From NCBI GenBank assembly GCA_934589065.1, contig CAKTNN010000001.1:62001-126000 (forward strand): a stretch of 64,000 nucleotides of DNA, read 5' to 3'. This DNA comes from an uncultured Oscillospiraceae bacterium (GTDB taxonomy: Bacteria > Bacillota > Clostridia > Oscillospirales > Oscillospiraceae). Each line of letters starts with the position of its first letter. Positions within the stretch are counted from its first letter, which is position 1. The translations under genes were made by a program, and so were the position numbers. Below, one piece after another: positions 28,978 through 35,545 of this stretch. Under the pieces are notes generated by a model. It worked only from the letters and a program-made list of their open reading frames with translations, did not search any database and was not told the origin of the DNA.

Positions 28978-29097
28978 CTACCAGCTAGATACCCAACGGG
29001 CAAAAGCAAGTATAATTTTATTTATCATATCCGTACTAACGCCAATAAAAAGCCCTAGCGCGAATCCTGATAACAATACAGAAAATTCAAGTTCCAT
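28978..29097 (-). CDS. 39-residue membrane protein, possible minor coat protein
   Basis: A short frame with ATG at 29097, overlapping the end of the 119-residue gene by 11 bases and ending just before the coat gene's ribosome site. A GAGGGG site lies upstream. The protein begins MELEFSVLLSGFALGLFIGV, a single hydrophobic helix, then NKIILAFARWVSSW. Size and position between structural genes recall pVII/pIX minor coat proteins. No sequence motif proves this. Tight packing and a good ribosome site support it as real. Confidence 0.65.
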   Translation of the reverse strand: MELEFSVLLSGFALGLFIGVSTDMINKIILAFARWVSSW

Positions 29098-29446
29098 AGC
29101 GTCCCCTCAAAAGGAATAAACCAACCAAAGTACCACAAATAAGAAACGCACCGAATAAATTAGAATGCATAAGAGCACTACCAGTTTCAGCTATCACATC
29201 CATGTAAACCGGTTCGGTGGGAGCTTCCGTAACGTAAATAACAGATGGTTCTGTAGGTTCAGAAGGAGCATCAGACGGCAGCGTATCAGCTGAAGGTGAT
29301 TCCGAAGGGTCAACAGGAAGAGTAACAACCTCCGTAGAATCCACAGCATCACCAGACGGGGATATAACTTCATCAGCAAAAGCTGCAGGGGAAACAAGAA
29401 GGCAAAGAATACAAAGAATCAAAATCAAATGAACGGGATGAAACAT
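29087..29446 (-). CDS. Secreted/anchored Pro-Ser-Thr-rich phage protein
   Basis: A 119-residue protein with a clear signal peptide (HLILILCILCLLVSPAAFA, cleavage about residue 24), a disordered acidic stretch rich in Pro, Ser, Thr and Glu (about 25-85) and a C-terminal membrane helix (FGAFLICGTLVGLFLL, about 98-113) followed by RGRYGT. It is probably a minor structural or surface protein. It follows rep by 8 bases with AGGAGG upstream. I recognise no domain. Confidence 0.75.
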   Translation of the reverse strand: MFHPVHLILILCILCLLVSPAAFADEVISPSGDAVDSTEVVTLPVDPSESPSADTLPSDAPSEPTEPSVIYVTEAPTEPVYMDVIAETGSALMHSNLFGAFLICGTLVGLFLLRGRYGT

Positions 29447-29454
29447 AATACCTC

Positions 29455-30375
29455 CTAAGATTCCAATTTCTTCTTGAGGTTCAAATAATCCCTCTTTAGA
29501 CGTTCATACTTTGGCGAAGGACGAATAGCCCGCGAACCAAGCTCACGAACAAGATCATCAACACCGAATATCTTTAAATAACAATCAAGAGCATTTCCAG
29601 CCTGATTAATTATGTAGTTTGAAAGACTCCCAAGGGAATAATCTGTACCAGGAGCTGACCAACAACGAATACGCTGCACGGTTTGAAGGAAGTTCTCCCA
29701 GTAATCTGTCATAGGCCAGCGAGACATATTCAAATCATCCGTTGGTTCTACATAGCGTAGGTAATTACAGAGCACACCGGTAAAGTGCTCACCCAAGGTA
29801 TCAGCGCCCATACCAGAAAGAAAACCGGTAGCAATCTCGTCACGCATCTGCATTTCAACACGAACCCAATGACCGTCGAAACCCTGCTCAGCTGCCTTGT
29901 CATAAATACGAATAAGCATATCCGACTTCTTAGAACCATGGTAAATCGTGGTTCCTTCGCTGCCATAGTCAACTTCCCATTTCCGGGACTTACTGACGTA
30001 ATGGTGATCGTCCGTATCATCCCGCAGCACGTCAATATCAAGAAGTCCTGTATGGTCATCCGCTGCAACATCAAGACGTGTAATATTGTAATCATCCGAT
30101 AGAAGCACAGAAAAGAGATCATCCCATGAAGTACTGGAATATGTTTCAAAGGCACGGCAGCCTTTACCGGACATATCCACGCAGATACCCATATCTTCCC
30201 GACCATCGGAAAGAATGGAAATACCTTCAAAGGTACACATAGATTTATAACCATTACGACCACGGGGAAGCTCTTCAAATGTGACGGATTCAAGCCCAAG
30301 AAGAGAGATAAGAGAACCGAATCCGTCACACTTTGAAGTGAAAGTGAGCCAGTCAAAGAGAATACAATTTTCCAT
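29455..30375 (-). CDS. Phage replication initiation protein (Rep_trans / RstA-like)
   Basis: A 306-residue initiator for rolling-circle replication. Features of the replication initiation factor family: DWLTFTSK at 8-15, ITRLDVAADDHTG at 98-110 (the RxDxxxD motif), IRIYDKAAEQG at 155-165 with the candidate catalytic tyrosine Y158, and WVRVEMQMRDE at 170-180. These proteins nick the plus-strand origin and remain bound through tyrosine. I start at the ATG preceded by AAGGGGG; 18 additional in-frame codons upstream lie over a hairpin and look non-coding. The C-terminus is basic and coiled (KYERLKRDYLNLKKKLES). Confidence 0.88.
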   Translation of the reverse strand: MENCILFDWLTFTSKCDGFGSLISLLGLESVTFEELPRGRNGYKSMCTFEGISILSDGREDMGICVDMSGKGCRAFETYSSTSWDDLFSVLLSDDYNITRLDVAADDHTGLLDIDVLRDDTDDHHYVSKSRKWEVDYGSEGTTIYHGSKKSDMLIRIYDKAAEQGFDGHWVRVEMQMRDEIATGFLSGMGADTLGEHFTGVLCNYLRYVEPTDDLNMSRWPMTDYWENFLQTVQRIRCWSAPGTDYSLGSLSNYIINQAGNALDCYLKIFGVDDLVRELGSRAIRPSPKYERLKRDYLNLKKKLES

Positions 30376-30401
30376 CAAAAAGTTACCCCCTTGTAAATAC
30401 C

Positions 30402-30426
30402 ACCCCCCTGTTAGTGGGAGGGGGGT
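30402..30426 (-). promoter_or_regulatory. G/C hairpin upstream of rep
   Basis: ACCCCCC (30402-30408) and GGGGGGT (30420-30426) form a 7-bp stem 27 bases before the rep start, in the 134-base gap after the 74-residue gene. It may limit read-through into rep, hence copy number. Confidence 0.45.
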
Positions 30427-30509
30427 CACCGGAACCCAACCCTAAAGTTCCGGCAACCACTTAATCTTTTTACAATGGGGTACGCCTCACGGCCAGCCCA
30501 CTTTAACGG

Positions 30510-30734
30510 TCAATCAGACACGTAACGCTTGAGGTCACCAAAAGCAATCATGACCTCAGTCAGCTGAGATCGGAGCTGCTCTTGCATAAGAAGCAGTCGC
30601 TTCATATCCTGCTCAATGCTTCCCAAGCGGTCAGACGCTTCCAGCAGATCAATCAGCTGGGAATATGGAATCAATACTTGCGGGTCAAATGGAGCGTGTA
30701 CGGGCCCGGAAACACGCTTAGCACGGGCAACCAT
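30510..30734 (-). CDS. Small phage protein of unknown function
   Basis: A 74-residue soluble protein with a C-terminal amphipathic or coiled region (LIDLLEASDRLGSIEQDMKR, then LLLMQEQLRSQL). Its start codon shares one base with the upstream gene's stop (TGATG), indicating translational coupling. Position between the candidate ssDNA-binding protein and rep suggests a replication accessory role, which is inference. No domain recognised. Confidence 0.7.
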   Translation of the reverse strand: MVARAKRVSGPVHAPFDPQVLIPYSQLIDLLEASDRLGSIEQDMKRLLLMQEQLRSQLTEVMIAFGDLKRYVSD

Positions 30735-30976
30735 CAGGCATCCAGCTCTTCATAGCCCATAAGCTTGCCCTTCTGATTGAAGCGCAGATCATAGGTAGCA
30801 TTCAGCTTAGGCTTAAAGTCCGGGAACTTTTCGGAGGAGAAGAAAATCTTAATCGCTTCGGCTCCCTCCATGCCGTCCTGTTTTTCATGGTTCAGGATGA
30901 AGCAGGAATAACCCTTGACCGTTCCACCCTCTGTCGTTTTCATGTCTACGAACCTGTAGCCAACGAGTTCAAACAT
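30734..30976 (-). CDS. Candidate phage ssDNA-binding protein (pV-like)
   Basis: An 80-residue protein: FELVGYRFVDMKTTEGGTVKGY followed by SCFILN, AIKIFFSSEKF and YDLRFNQKGKLMGYE, split here by function. The alternating short beta strands and aromatic residues suggest an OB-like fold similar to small proteins encoded next to Rep in Firmicute inoviruses and rolling-circle plasmids. In Ff, pV coats the plus strand before assembly. The assignment rests on size, position as the first gene of the early operon, and this pattern. AGGAGG precedes the ATG. Confidence 0.6.
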   Translation of the reverse strand: MFELVGYRFVDMKTTEGGTVKGYSCFILNHEKQDGMEGAEAIKIFFSSEKFPDFKPKLNATYDLRFNQKGKLMGYEELDA

Positions 30977-31002
30977 TGGTATTTACCTCCTTGTTTAAAA
31001 TT

Positions 31003-31073
31003 ATATCCATTTGGATATCTATAAAGAATTATATATCTGTTTGGAAATAAAGTCAATATGCCCGAATGGAAAT
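31003..31073. promoter_or_regulatory. Phage early promoter with three operator-like repeats
   Basis: On the minus strand TTGACT (complement of 31051-31056), 17 bases, TATAAT (complement of 31028-31033) is a near-perfect promoter for the 80-residue/74-residue/rep operon. Three related 16-mers overlap it: ATATCCATTTGGATAT (31003-31018, palindromic), ATATCTGTTTGGAAAT (31033-31048) and ATGCCCGAATGGAAAT (31058-31073). They are the likely binding sites of the divergent repressor. Confidence 0.7.
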
Positions 31074-31110
31074 ATGCTAATATTCAGGCAAACAGCAAGG
31101 AGAATTCAAA

Positions 31111-31347
31111 ATGGCATATTTAACAAGGATTCGAGATATACGAGAAGACCATGATATGACACAGCAAGATATAGCAATCCTTCTCAAAACAACGCAACCA
31201 CAATATCATAGATACGAAACAGGGGAGAGAGATTTACCTTTAGACAAACTTGTGCTATTATGCAGGTACTTTAATGTTTCTGCTGACTATGTTCTGGGTC
31301 TACCAGAAGGAATGCCATACAGCTACAGTAAAACAAAGAGAAAGTAG
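31111..31347 (+). CDS. Phage Cro/CI-type repressor
   Basis: A 78-residue helix-turn-helix protein of the XRE family (HTH about residues 17-37: MTQQDIAILLKTTQPQYHRY), with ADYVLGLPEG near the end as in short clostridial repressors. It lacks a peptidase or dimerisation domain. It is transcribed divergently from the replication operon across the operator region, the standard arrangement for an immunity repressor. AAGGAG precedes the ATG. Confidence 0.88.
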   Translation: MAYLTRIRDIREDHDMTQQDIAILLKTTQPQYHRYETGERDLPLDKLVLLCRYFNVSADYVLGLPEGMPYSYSKTKRK

Positions 31348-31355
31348 GGAAGACC

Positions 31356-31748
31356 ATGACCGAATTCTTCAAAGAGGGAATTCTTTGGTTAGAAAAAATA
31401 TGGAATGAAAAACTTCCCGATACATTCATAGTCACTAAAAAACAATATATATTTCTTGTAATTGTGGGTCTGGTTCTATGCATCTATCAAGCCATACGGA
31501 AGAAAAAAGCAAAACAAGAATATACGCAACAAGTTATCAGAGAAGCGAAAAAATTACAAAAATTCAATCAGACCATTCCAAAAGGCCCAAAGATATTGGG
31601 AAAAAACTGGTTCCCGACAGGTTGGACATACAATGAAGAAAAGAAGCTATGGGAACCACCTGACTATCTCAAAGCAGAAGCAAAAGACCGCTGGGCTTGG
31701 AACCCAGAAAAAGAAGTATGGATAGATCTATACAAGCAGAAAAAATAA
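31356..31748 (+). CDS. Membrane-anchored phage protein next to the repressor
   Basis: A 130-residue protein with one hydrophobic helix (KKQYIFLVIVGLVLCIYQ, about 28-45), a strongly basic segment (RKKKAKQEYTQQ) and a Trp-rich cytosolic or external tail (NWFPTGWTYNEEKKLWEPP). It lies 8 bases after the repressor gene and is probably co-expressed in the lysogen. Position suggests a superinfection-exclusion or immunity function, but that is only an inference. No domain recognised. Confidence 0.65.
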   Translation: MTEFFKEGILWLEKIWNEKLPDTFIVTKKQYIFLVIVGLVLCIYQAIRKKKAKQEYTQQVIREAKKLQKFNQTIPKGPKILGKNWFPTGWTYNEEKKLWEPPDYLKAEAKDRWAWNPEKEVWIDLYKQKK

Positions 31749-31769
31749 TAGCGCAGCCCTGGCGCAATA

Positions 31770-31806
31770 GTGCTCCTCTCCGGTTCAACCAGAGGGGAGC
31801 ACTTTT
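31770..31806 (+). terminator. Terminator of the repressor unit
   Basis: A 16-bp stem with two G-T pairs (GTGCTCCTCTCCGGTT with AACCAGAGGGGAGCAC) is followed by TTTTATT. Confidence 0.85.
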
Positions 31807-32413
31807 ATTCTGTCTTTTTTTGTGGGCGCATAAAGAAGAAAAATAAAATTTTTCCATTCATCCGAAAGGCTGCATGGAAAAGGGCACTGGAGATGCTTGC
31901 TTGCCCTCAAAATTTTAGTCGGAAGTCACAGGAACTGTATCCCCCGTAAGAACACTGTCCATCTGATTTCCGACAGGAAACAAGTCTTCCAATAAATAAT
32001 TTTCCTGAGCTCAAAAAATTCGCTAAGGAAAATTTGAGTGATGCAAACATCACTCAGCCAAAAGGCATTTATTGAAATGACTCATTTTCAGTCTTTCAGC
32101 AGCTGGACATTATTCTCACAGCCGACACAGCACCTATGCCTTCCATCCTAAAATTTTGAGGGCTGCTCTGGTCGCAAACCAAGAAACAGAGCGAATGCCC
32201 TGGAAAACAATATTTTTCTCCCGTTCCAGCGGGAGCTGCTGCCCACCGGAGTAGAAAAAAGCCAGGATTTAGAGTAACAGTGCCCCCGCTGCCATGCAGC
32301 CGGCACGCTGCATCCAGGCGCGCCAGGGCTGCGCTTTAGGCATCTGCTGGGAGCTACGCCCCCATTTTAGCGATACCAAAACCAGACGTACACTTACCCC
32401 GGTGAGCCAGAAA

Positions 32414-32447
32414 AAATATGTGACTCCCGGAAGGGAGCCACATATTT
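32414..32447. terminator. Bidirectional hairpin
   Basis: AAATATGTGACTCCC and GGGAGCCACATATTT pair with a single mismatch around a GGAA loop, flanked by A and T runs, suiting termination from either side. Confidence 0.7.
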
Positions 32448-32505
32448 ATTTCAGGCCCATAGCAAATTGCACAAAGAATGCCAGGATAAAACGCCAAAAA
32501 AGCGA

Positions 32506-32546
32506 TGGCAGCAGCGTAGATCAACCCCGGAACAACGCCGCTGCCA
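32506..32546. other. GC hairpin downstream of zot
   Basis: TGGCAGCAGCG (32506-32516) and CGCCGCTGCCA (32536-32546) pair with one mismatch, 28 bases past the zot stop. It could be a terminator, packaging signal or complementary-strand origin; no T-run follows on the minus strand. Confidence 0.4.
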
Positions 32547-32574
32547 CTGATGTAATTTGTGAAAAATAGCTAAA

Positions 32575-33450
32575 TTAGAGTTTCCAACCCAATTCATTCC
32601 GACCATCAGACGAACGGTAATCAGACTGCAAATACTTCCCTGAACCGGAGTAAATCAGCCAGGAACCCAGGCGTACCGTGCGCACCGGTTCCCGAAGCTT
32701 ACAAAGCAACTGTTTGCCACGGGAACACAAAGCATCCTTCAGCTCCTGCCGATCAGGCAAGGCCGAAAGGGAAAAGCCCGACTTTTGTTCCGCTGGCAAA
32801 GACACGGCATCATTTGAGGACGTTTCATCAGATACCGACTTTTCTGCAGGAGCTTCCATCTGAAATGTGCCGAAGGTGTTATAGATAGAATAGTAATACT
32901 TCCTGGCATGAACGAAGTCACTGGAGATCTTCAGCTTCAGGGGATACCACATTTCTACTACCACAAAAGTATTGCCGCCAAAGAGCAGCGACATGACCTT
33001 ACCGCCGAAACCGTAGTTACTGAGTTTCCGATGGATAAACTCATATTCGATAAGTCCACGCAGCTGCTTATCAATCATCCGGTCAAACTGCGCAATGAGG
33101 GTAATATCATATCCATACTTCCGATGCTGAGAGAAGAAGCTAAGCCATTCATTACGGCCTTTCTGCTGCCAGTCACGGCTATTAAACATCAACTGACATT
33201 CGTCAATTACGAGGAGAATAGCGCCTTCCTTGATAGTCTTACCTTGGAAGAAATTCATACTGTAATTGATTAAATACTGCGGGTTTAATTCATAGTTGGG
33301 GACATAGGTATAATTTGCCTTTTTAAACCTGGAAAGGTCACAAGGGAAGTTACCAATAACCGGCTTCCCAAAACGACTACGGTTGATAACATCCTTAGCA
33401 TTATGCAAAGATTTCCCAGAACCAGGAGTACCGGAATAAAGTCTGATCAT
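32575..33450 (-). CDS. zot: Zot/pI-like phage assembly ATPase
   Basis: A 291-residue Zonula occludens toxin family ATPase. Walker A GTPGSGKS is at residues 7-14, Walker B ILLVIDECQLMF at 78-89, and SFFSQHRKYGYDITLIAQ follows as the sensor region. Such proteins drive extrusion of filamentous phage through the envelope. No clear membrane helix is seen after the ATPase domain, unlike Ff pI. The start MIRLYSG is one base after the stop of the preceding gene. An in-frame extension of 19 codons lies inside that gene and is not used. Confidence 0.92.
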   Translation of the reverse strand: MIRLYSGTPGSGKSLHNAKDVINRSRFGKPVIGNFPCDLSRFKKANYTYVPNYELNPQYLINYSMNFFQGKTIKEGAILLVIDECQLMFNSRDWQQKGRNEWLSFFSQHRKYGYDITLIAQFDRMIDKQLRGLIEYEFIHRKLSNYGFGGKVMSLLFGGNTFVVVEMWYPLKLKISSDFVHARKYYYSIYNTFGTFQMEAPAEKSVSDETSSNDAVSLPAEQKSGFSLSALPDRQELKDALCSRGKQLLCKLREPVRTVRLGSWLIYSGSGKYLQSDYRSSDGRNELGWKL

Positions 33451-33451
33451 A

Positions 33452-33685
33452 TCATTCCACCATATTAAGCCACCGCAAAATTGCGGAATAAATGTAATAA
33501 GTTGCAATTGCAGTTACCCAAGCAGCAGTAATTTTTGCAATGGTAGCCAGGGGAATAAACCAATTAATATAGCCAAGATAGGGGACAGCAGAAAGATAAG
33601 AAATCCAATCACGAAAAGGGGAGAGGGGAAGAAGCTTCAGAACCTGTTTACCGAAGTTCGCCCACATAGTTTTTAATATGTCCAA
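33452..33685 (-). CDS. pVI-like minor coat/assembly membrane protein
   Basis: A 77-residue protein with two hydrophobic segments (AVPYLGYINWFIPLATIAKI and WVTAIATYYIYSAIL). The LLPLSPF...INWFIP pattern and placement between the pIII-like gene and zot match the pVI position of inoviruses (gene order III-VI-I). In Ff, pVI joins pIII at the virion end. The start appears to be TTG with GGGGTGA about 7 bases upstream; an ATG six codons later is an alternative. Confidence 0.75.
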   Translation of the reverse strand: MDILKTMWANFGKQVLKLLPLSPFRDWISYLSAVPYLGYINWFIPLATIAKITAAWVTAIATYYIYSAILRWLNMVE

Positions 33686-33697
33686 TAAATCACCCCA

Positions 33698-35059
33698 TTA
33701 CCACTTAATGAATTTTCGAGTTGCAACAGCTAGAGCAACTATATAAATAGCAACAACCATATAGCGAACCACTGTAGCAACGTCATTCCAGGCTGACAGA
33801 TCTATGTCAACGGTATAGACGTGCCCAAGAAAACTAGTAGCAAAAGTAAAGCTAGGGGCCACAGGGTCAGCACAAAGAGCCTGCATCATAGCATAGAGGT
33901 CAAAGGGGATACAGAAGGGGAAAAAGTCCTTCAGACCAGGCAGCTTCATATCATCGAAACCAGGAGCAGAACCAGAGCCAGATGACCCGCCGGAGCTGCC
34001 GCCAGGACCAGCCGGATCCGTAGGGTCTATGGTACCATTATTCCATTGATCTAGAATCTGCTGCAGCTGCTTGATACTCTCGGACGGATCCAAGTTGGGA
34101 TTATCCGTACCGTTTTTCTGTAGCAGCGACAATAACAAACCCAAGGACAAACCAGGCCACATACTGGTATCAGGGTCAGTTGGTGTGGTAGGATCGTCAG
34201 GATCCGGCACCCATACGCCACCAGGAGCAAAAGTAATTTCCTGTATCTGACTGCCGTCTATCTCTTTCGTAGTCGTAAACGGAATCTCGGATTCTTCATC
34301 AGCGGAAAGGATGCTGATAGTGGCAGAAACAACACCGCCTAACGTGGATGAAGTAGAAACGAAATTAGATTCTGAATTAAGGTAAGTAAAAAAAACATAA
34401 CCATTAGATGCAATATAGGGTAAAAAAGAGGAACCCAAGGGAATCGAACCTTGCGTAGAACCTGAAGGCGAAACTTTAAAATAAAAAAGTGACGAAGTAG
34501 CAACAGAATCATAAACCAAAGTATCAGATTTACGAACAGCAGTAAAACGATAATTAACATCGGGAGAAGCAATAAAAGTGGGAAACGACTTAAGCCAAGC
34601 TTGCCGCTGATCATAATTCATACCAGAAGTTTGAACGGGAACAGAATAAGAAGCCCCCACTACGGCACCATTTACAATCGTGCCGGAAGTACTACTTTCA
34701 TCTGCTGGATGAAAAAAACGGGCAATATCATACAAAGTAGTAATATAGTGATCTCGCACAGCTTCAACCAAGGCTAATTTTCCATCCCGGACATAATCAG
34801 AAGCAACAGTGCTGCAAACCTTATAAGATGTAGGATTGTAATTAAAGAAATTCGTAATGCCCTTACGTGCTGCAGCAGTGGTAGGGAACGTAATACCAGA
34901 CCAGGTAGCAAAAAGCAAACCAACAGCTAATGCCATATCATCAACTACAGCCACGGCCTCAGCTGGCTGCACAGCAGCAGGGGATAGGGCAAAGAAAATA
35001 GTGACCAAGGCCAGGACAAAACAGAGAAAGCGATGAAATCCAGAAAAACGAGAAACCAT
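33698..35059 (-). CDS. pIII-like minor coat/adsorption protein
   Basis: A 453-residue secreted protein. Signal peptide about 1-36, an extended Ser/Thr/Tyr-rich N-terminal domain (about 40-280), a Pro-Asp-Thr linker (284-298), a Gly-Ser linker (about 350-367), a conserved-looking FPFCIPFD at 380-387 with Cys383 and Cys396 possibly paired, and a C-terminal membrane helix (427-447) ending RKFIKW. Domain-linker-anchor layout equals pIII, the tip protein that binds the host receptor and releases the virion. The receptor of this phage is unknown. GGGGTG precedes the start, inside the repeated intergenic region. Confidence 0.82.
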   Translation of the reverse strand: MVSRFSGFHRFLCFVLALVTIFFALSPAAVQPAEAVAVVDDMALAVGLLFATWSGITFPTTAAARKGITNFFNYNPTSYKVCSTVASDYVRDGKLALVEAVRDHYITTLYDIARFFHPADESSTSGTIVNGAVVGASYSVPVQTSGMNYDQRQAWLKSFPTFIASPDVNYRFTAVRKSDTLVYDSVATSSLFYFKVSPSGSTQGSIPLGSSFLPYIASNGYVFFTYLNSESNFVSTSSTLGGVVSATISILSADEESEIPFTTTKEIDGSQIQEITFAPGGVWVPDPDDPTTPTDPDTSMWPGLSLGLLLSLLQKNGTDNPNLDPSESIKQLQQILDQWNNGTIDPTDPAGPGGSSGGSSGSGSAPGFDDMKLPGLKDFFPFCIPFDLYAMMQALCADPVAPSFTFATSFLGHVYTVDIDLSAWNDVATVVRYMVVAIYIVALAVATRKFIKW

Positions 35060-35441
35060 AACTTTTCACCCCGAAATGAAGGATAAGGAAAAGGTTATAA
35101 CGCAAAAAATAAACCAGAACATTTAAGCGAAATCAAGTGGATATAAATAGTTAGGAAAACAGCTGGAAATAAGTAAAAATCAACTTTTACGGAAGCACAA
35201 AAAAGCCAACGCAACAAAAGCGACGGTCTGGAACAACTTATACTATCCGAAAAAGCCATTGACAGAACGGAAAAAATAAGCTATCCTGAAAATACTCTAA
35301 TGAAAGGAAAACATTATAAGGACGCCAGGAAAAGCACCTGCAAAGTTGCAGGAACAGGGAAGTTAGGGTAAGCCGAAAAAGTGGCATGAAATGGCCTTTG
35401 GTAAGGTAGAAACGAACGCAACAAAATAAAAATTTTGTTGC
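35053..35441. repeat. Right copy of the 389-bp inovirus intergenic direct repeat
   Basis: Same sequence as 28227-28615, shifted by 6,826 bp. It supplies the functional upstream region of the pIII gene. The 486 bases from the pIII start to the next host gene contain this repeat and about 100 bases of host intergenic sequence. Confidence 0.93.
35294..35441 (+). ncRNA. Candidate structured RNA in the phage intergenic repeat (right copy)
   Basis: This is the second copy of the candidate at 28468-28615, with the same promoter hexamers (35259-35264 and 35282-35287) and the same hairpins. Changes in the terminal hairpin extend its stem from 8 to 13 bp. Confidence 0.38.
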
Positions 35442-35445
35442 GTTC
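35414..35445. repeat. 13-6-13 palindrome at the right phage boundary
   Basis: GAACGCAACAAAA and TTTTGTTGCGTTC are perfect inverted arms around the 6-base spacer TAAAAA. The left counterpart pairs only over 8 bp. It spans the end of the repeat homology, so it could be a terminator for the candidate RNA or a recombination site. Two 11-base arms with a 6-base spacer are typical of Xer sites, but I see no clear dif consensus. Confidence 0.4.
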
Positions 35446-35545
35446 AATATTACTTTACAAACGCTTTTTCAGTTATAGCCTCACATTCTTGCTTTAAGGT
35501 TCAAAAGACCTTTTCTACGTCTTTATAAATGCATTATATTATAAT

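Larger units (their letters stand above)
31807..32574. other. Structured non-coding region of the phage
   Basis: About 770 bases without a credible gene, a large fraction of a 6.8-kb phage. A perfect 16-base inverted repeat, GCCCTCAAAATTTTAG (31903-31918) and its complement (32148-32163), encloses about 230 bases. Inside are hairpins AATTTTCC/GGAAAATT (about 31999-32036), GAGTGATG/CATCACTC (about 32036-32055) and GTCGGAA/TTCCGAC. Beyond lie CTCCCG/CGGGAG, ATGCAGC/GCTGCAT and the two hairpins listed separately. It may hold an origin, packaging signal or RNA. Confidence 0.6.
28227..35441. mobile_element. Integrated filamentous phage (inovirus) with duplicated intergenic region
   Basis: A compact AT-richer element between pfkA and an Xer recombinase gene. 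It encodes a Rep_trans initiator, Zot/pI ATPase, pIII-like adhesin with Gly-Ser linker, four tiny coat-type or membrane proteins, a candidate ssDNA-binding protein, and a divergent repressor gene. All are the hallmarks of Inoviridae. Direct repeats at 28227-28615 and 35053-35441 are offset by exactly 6,826 bp, which would be the circular genome length, typical of the family. In the circle the order is Rep, 119 aa, 39 aa, coat, intergenic region, pIII, pVI, Zot. I see no integrase inside the unit, so integration may rely on host Xer proteins or homologous recombination. Confidence 0.93.

Noticed and set aside
31903..32163. A retron-like non-coding RNA framed by inverted repeats.
   Set aside because: No reverse transcriptase gene is present in the phage or nearby, and the required msr/msd layout is not evident.
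34430..34470. A tRNA T-arm-like sequence (GGTTCGATTCCC on the minus strand).
   Set aside because: It is inside the pIII reading frame and no acceptor, D or anticodon arms can be built around it.
35238..35447. A 69-codon minus-strand frame in the right phage repeat.
   Set aside because: It overlaps the candidate RNA and promoter, lacks a ribosome site, and is not intact in the left copy.
35442..35545. Search for a chromosomal dif site next to the prophage.
   Set aside because: AT-rich inverted segments occur, but none matches the Firmicute dif consensus well enough to report.
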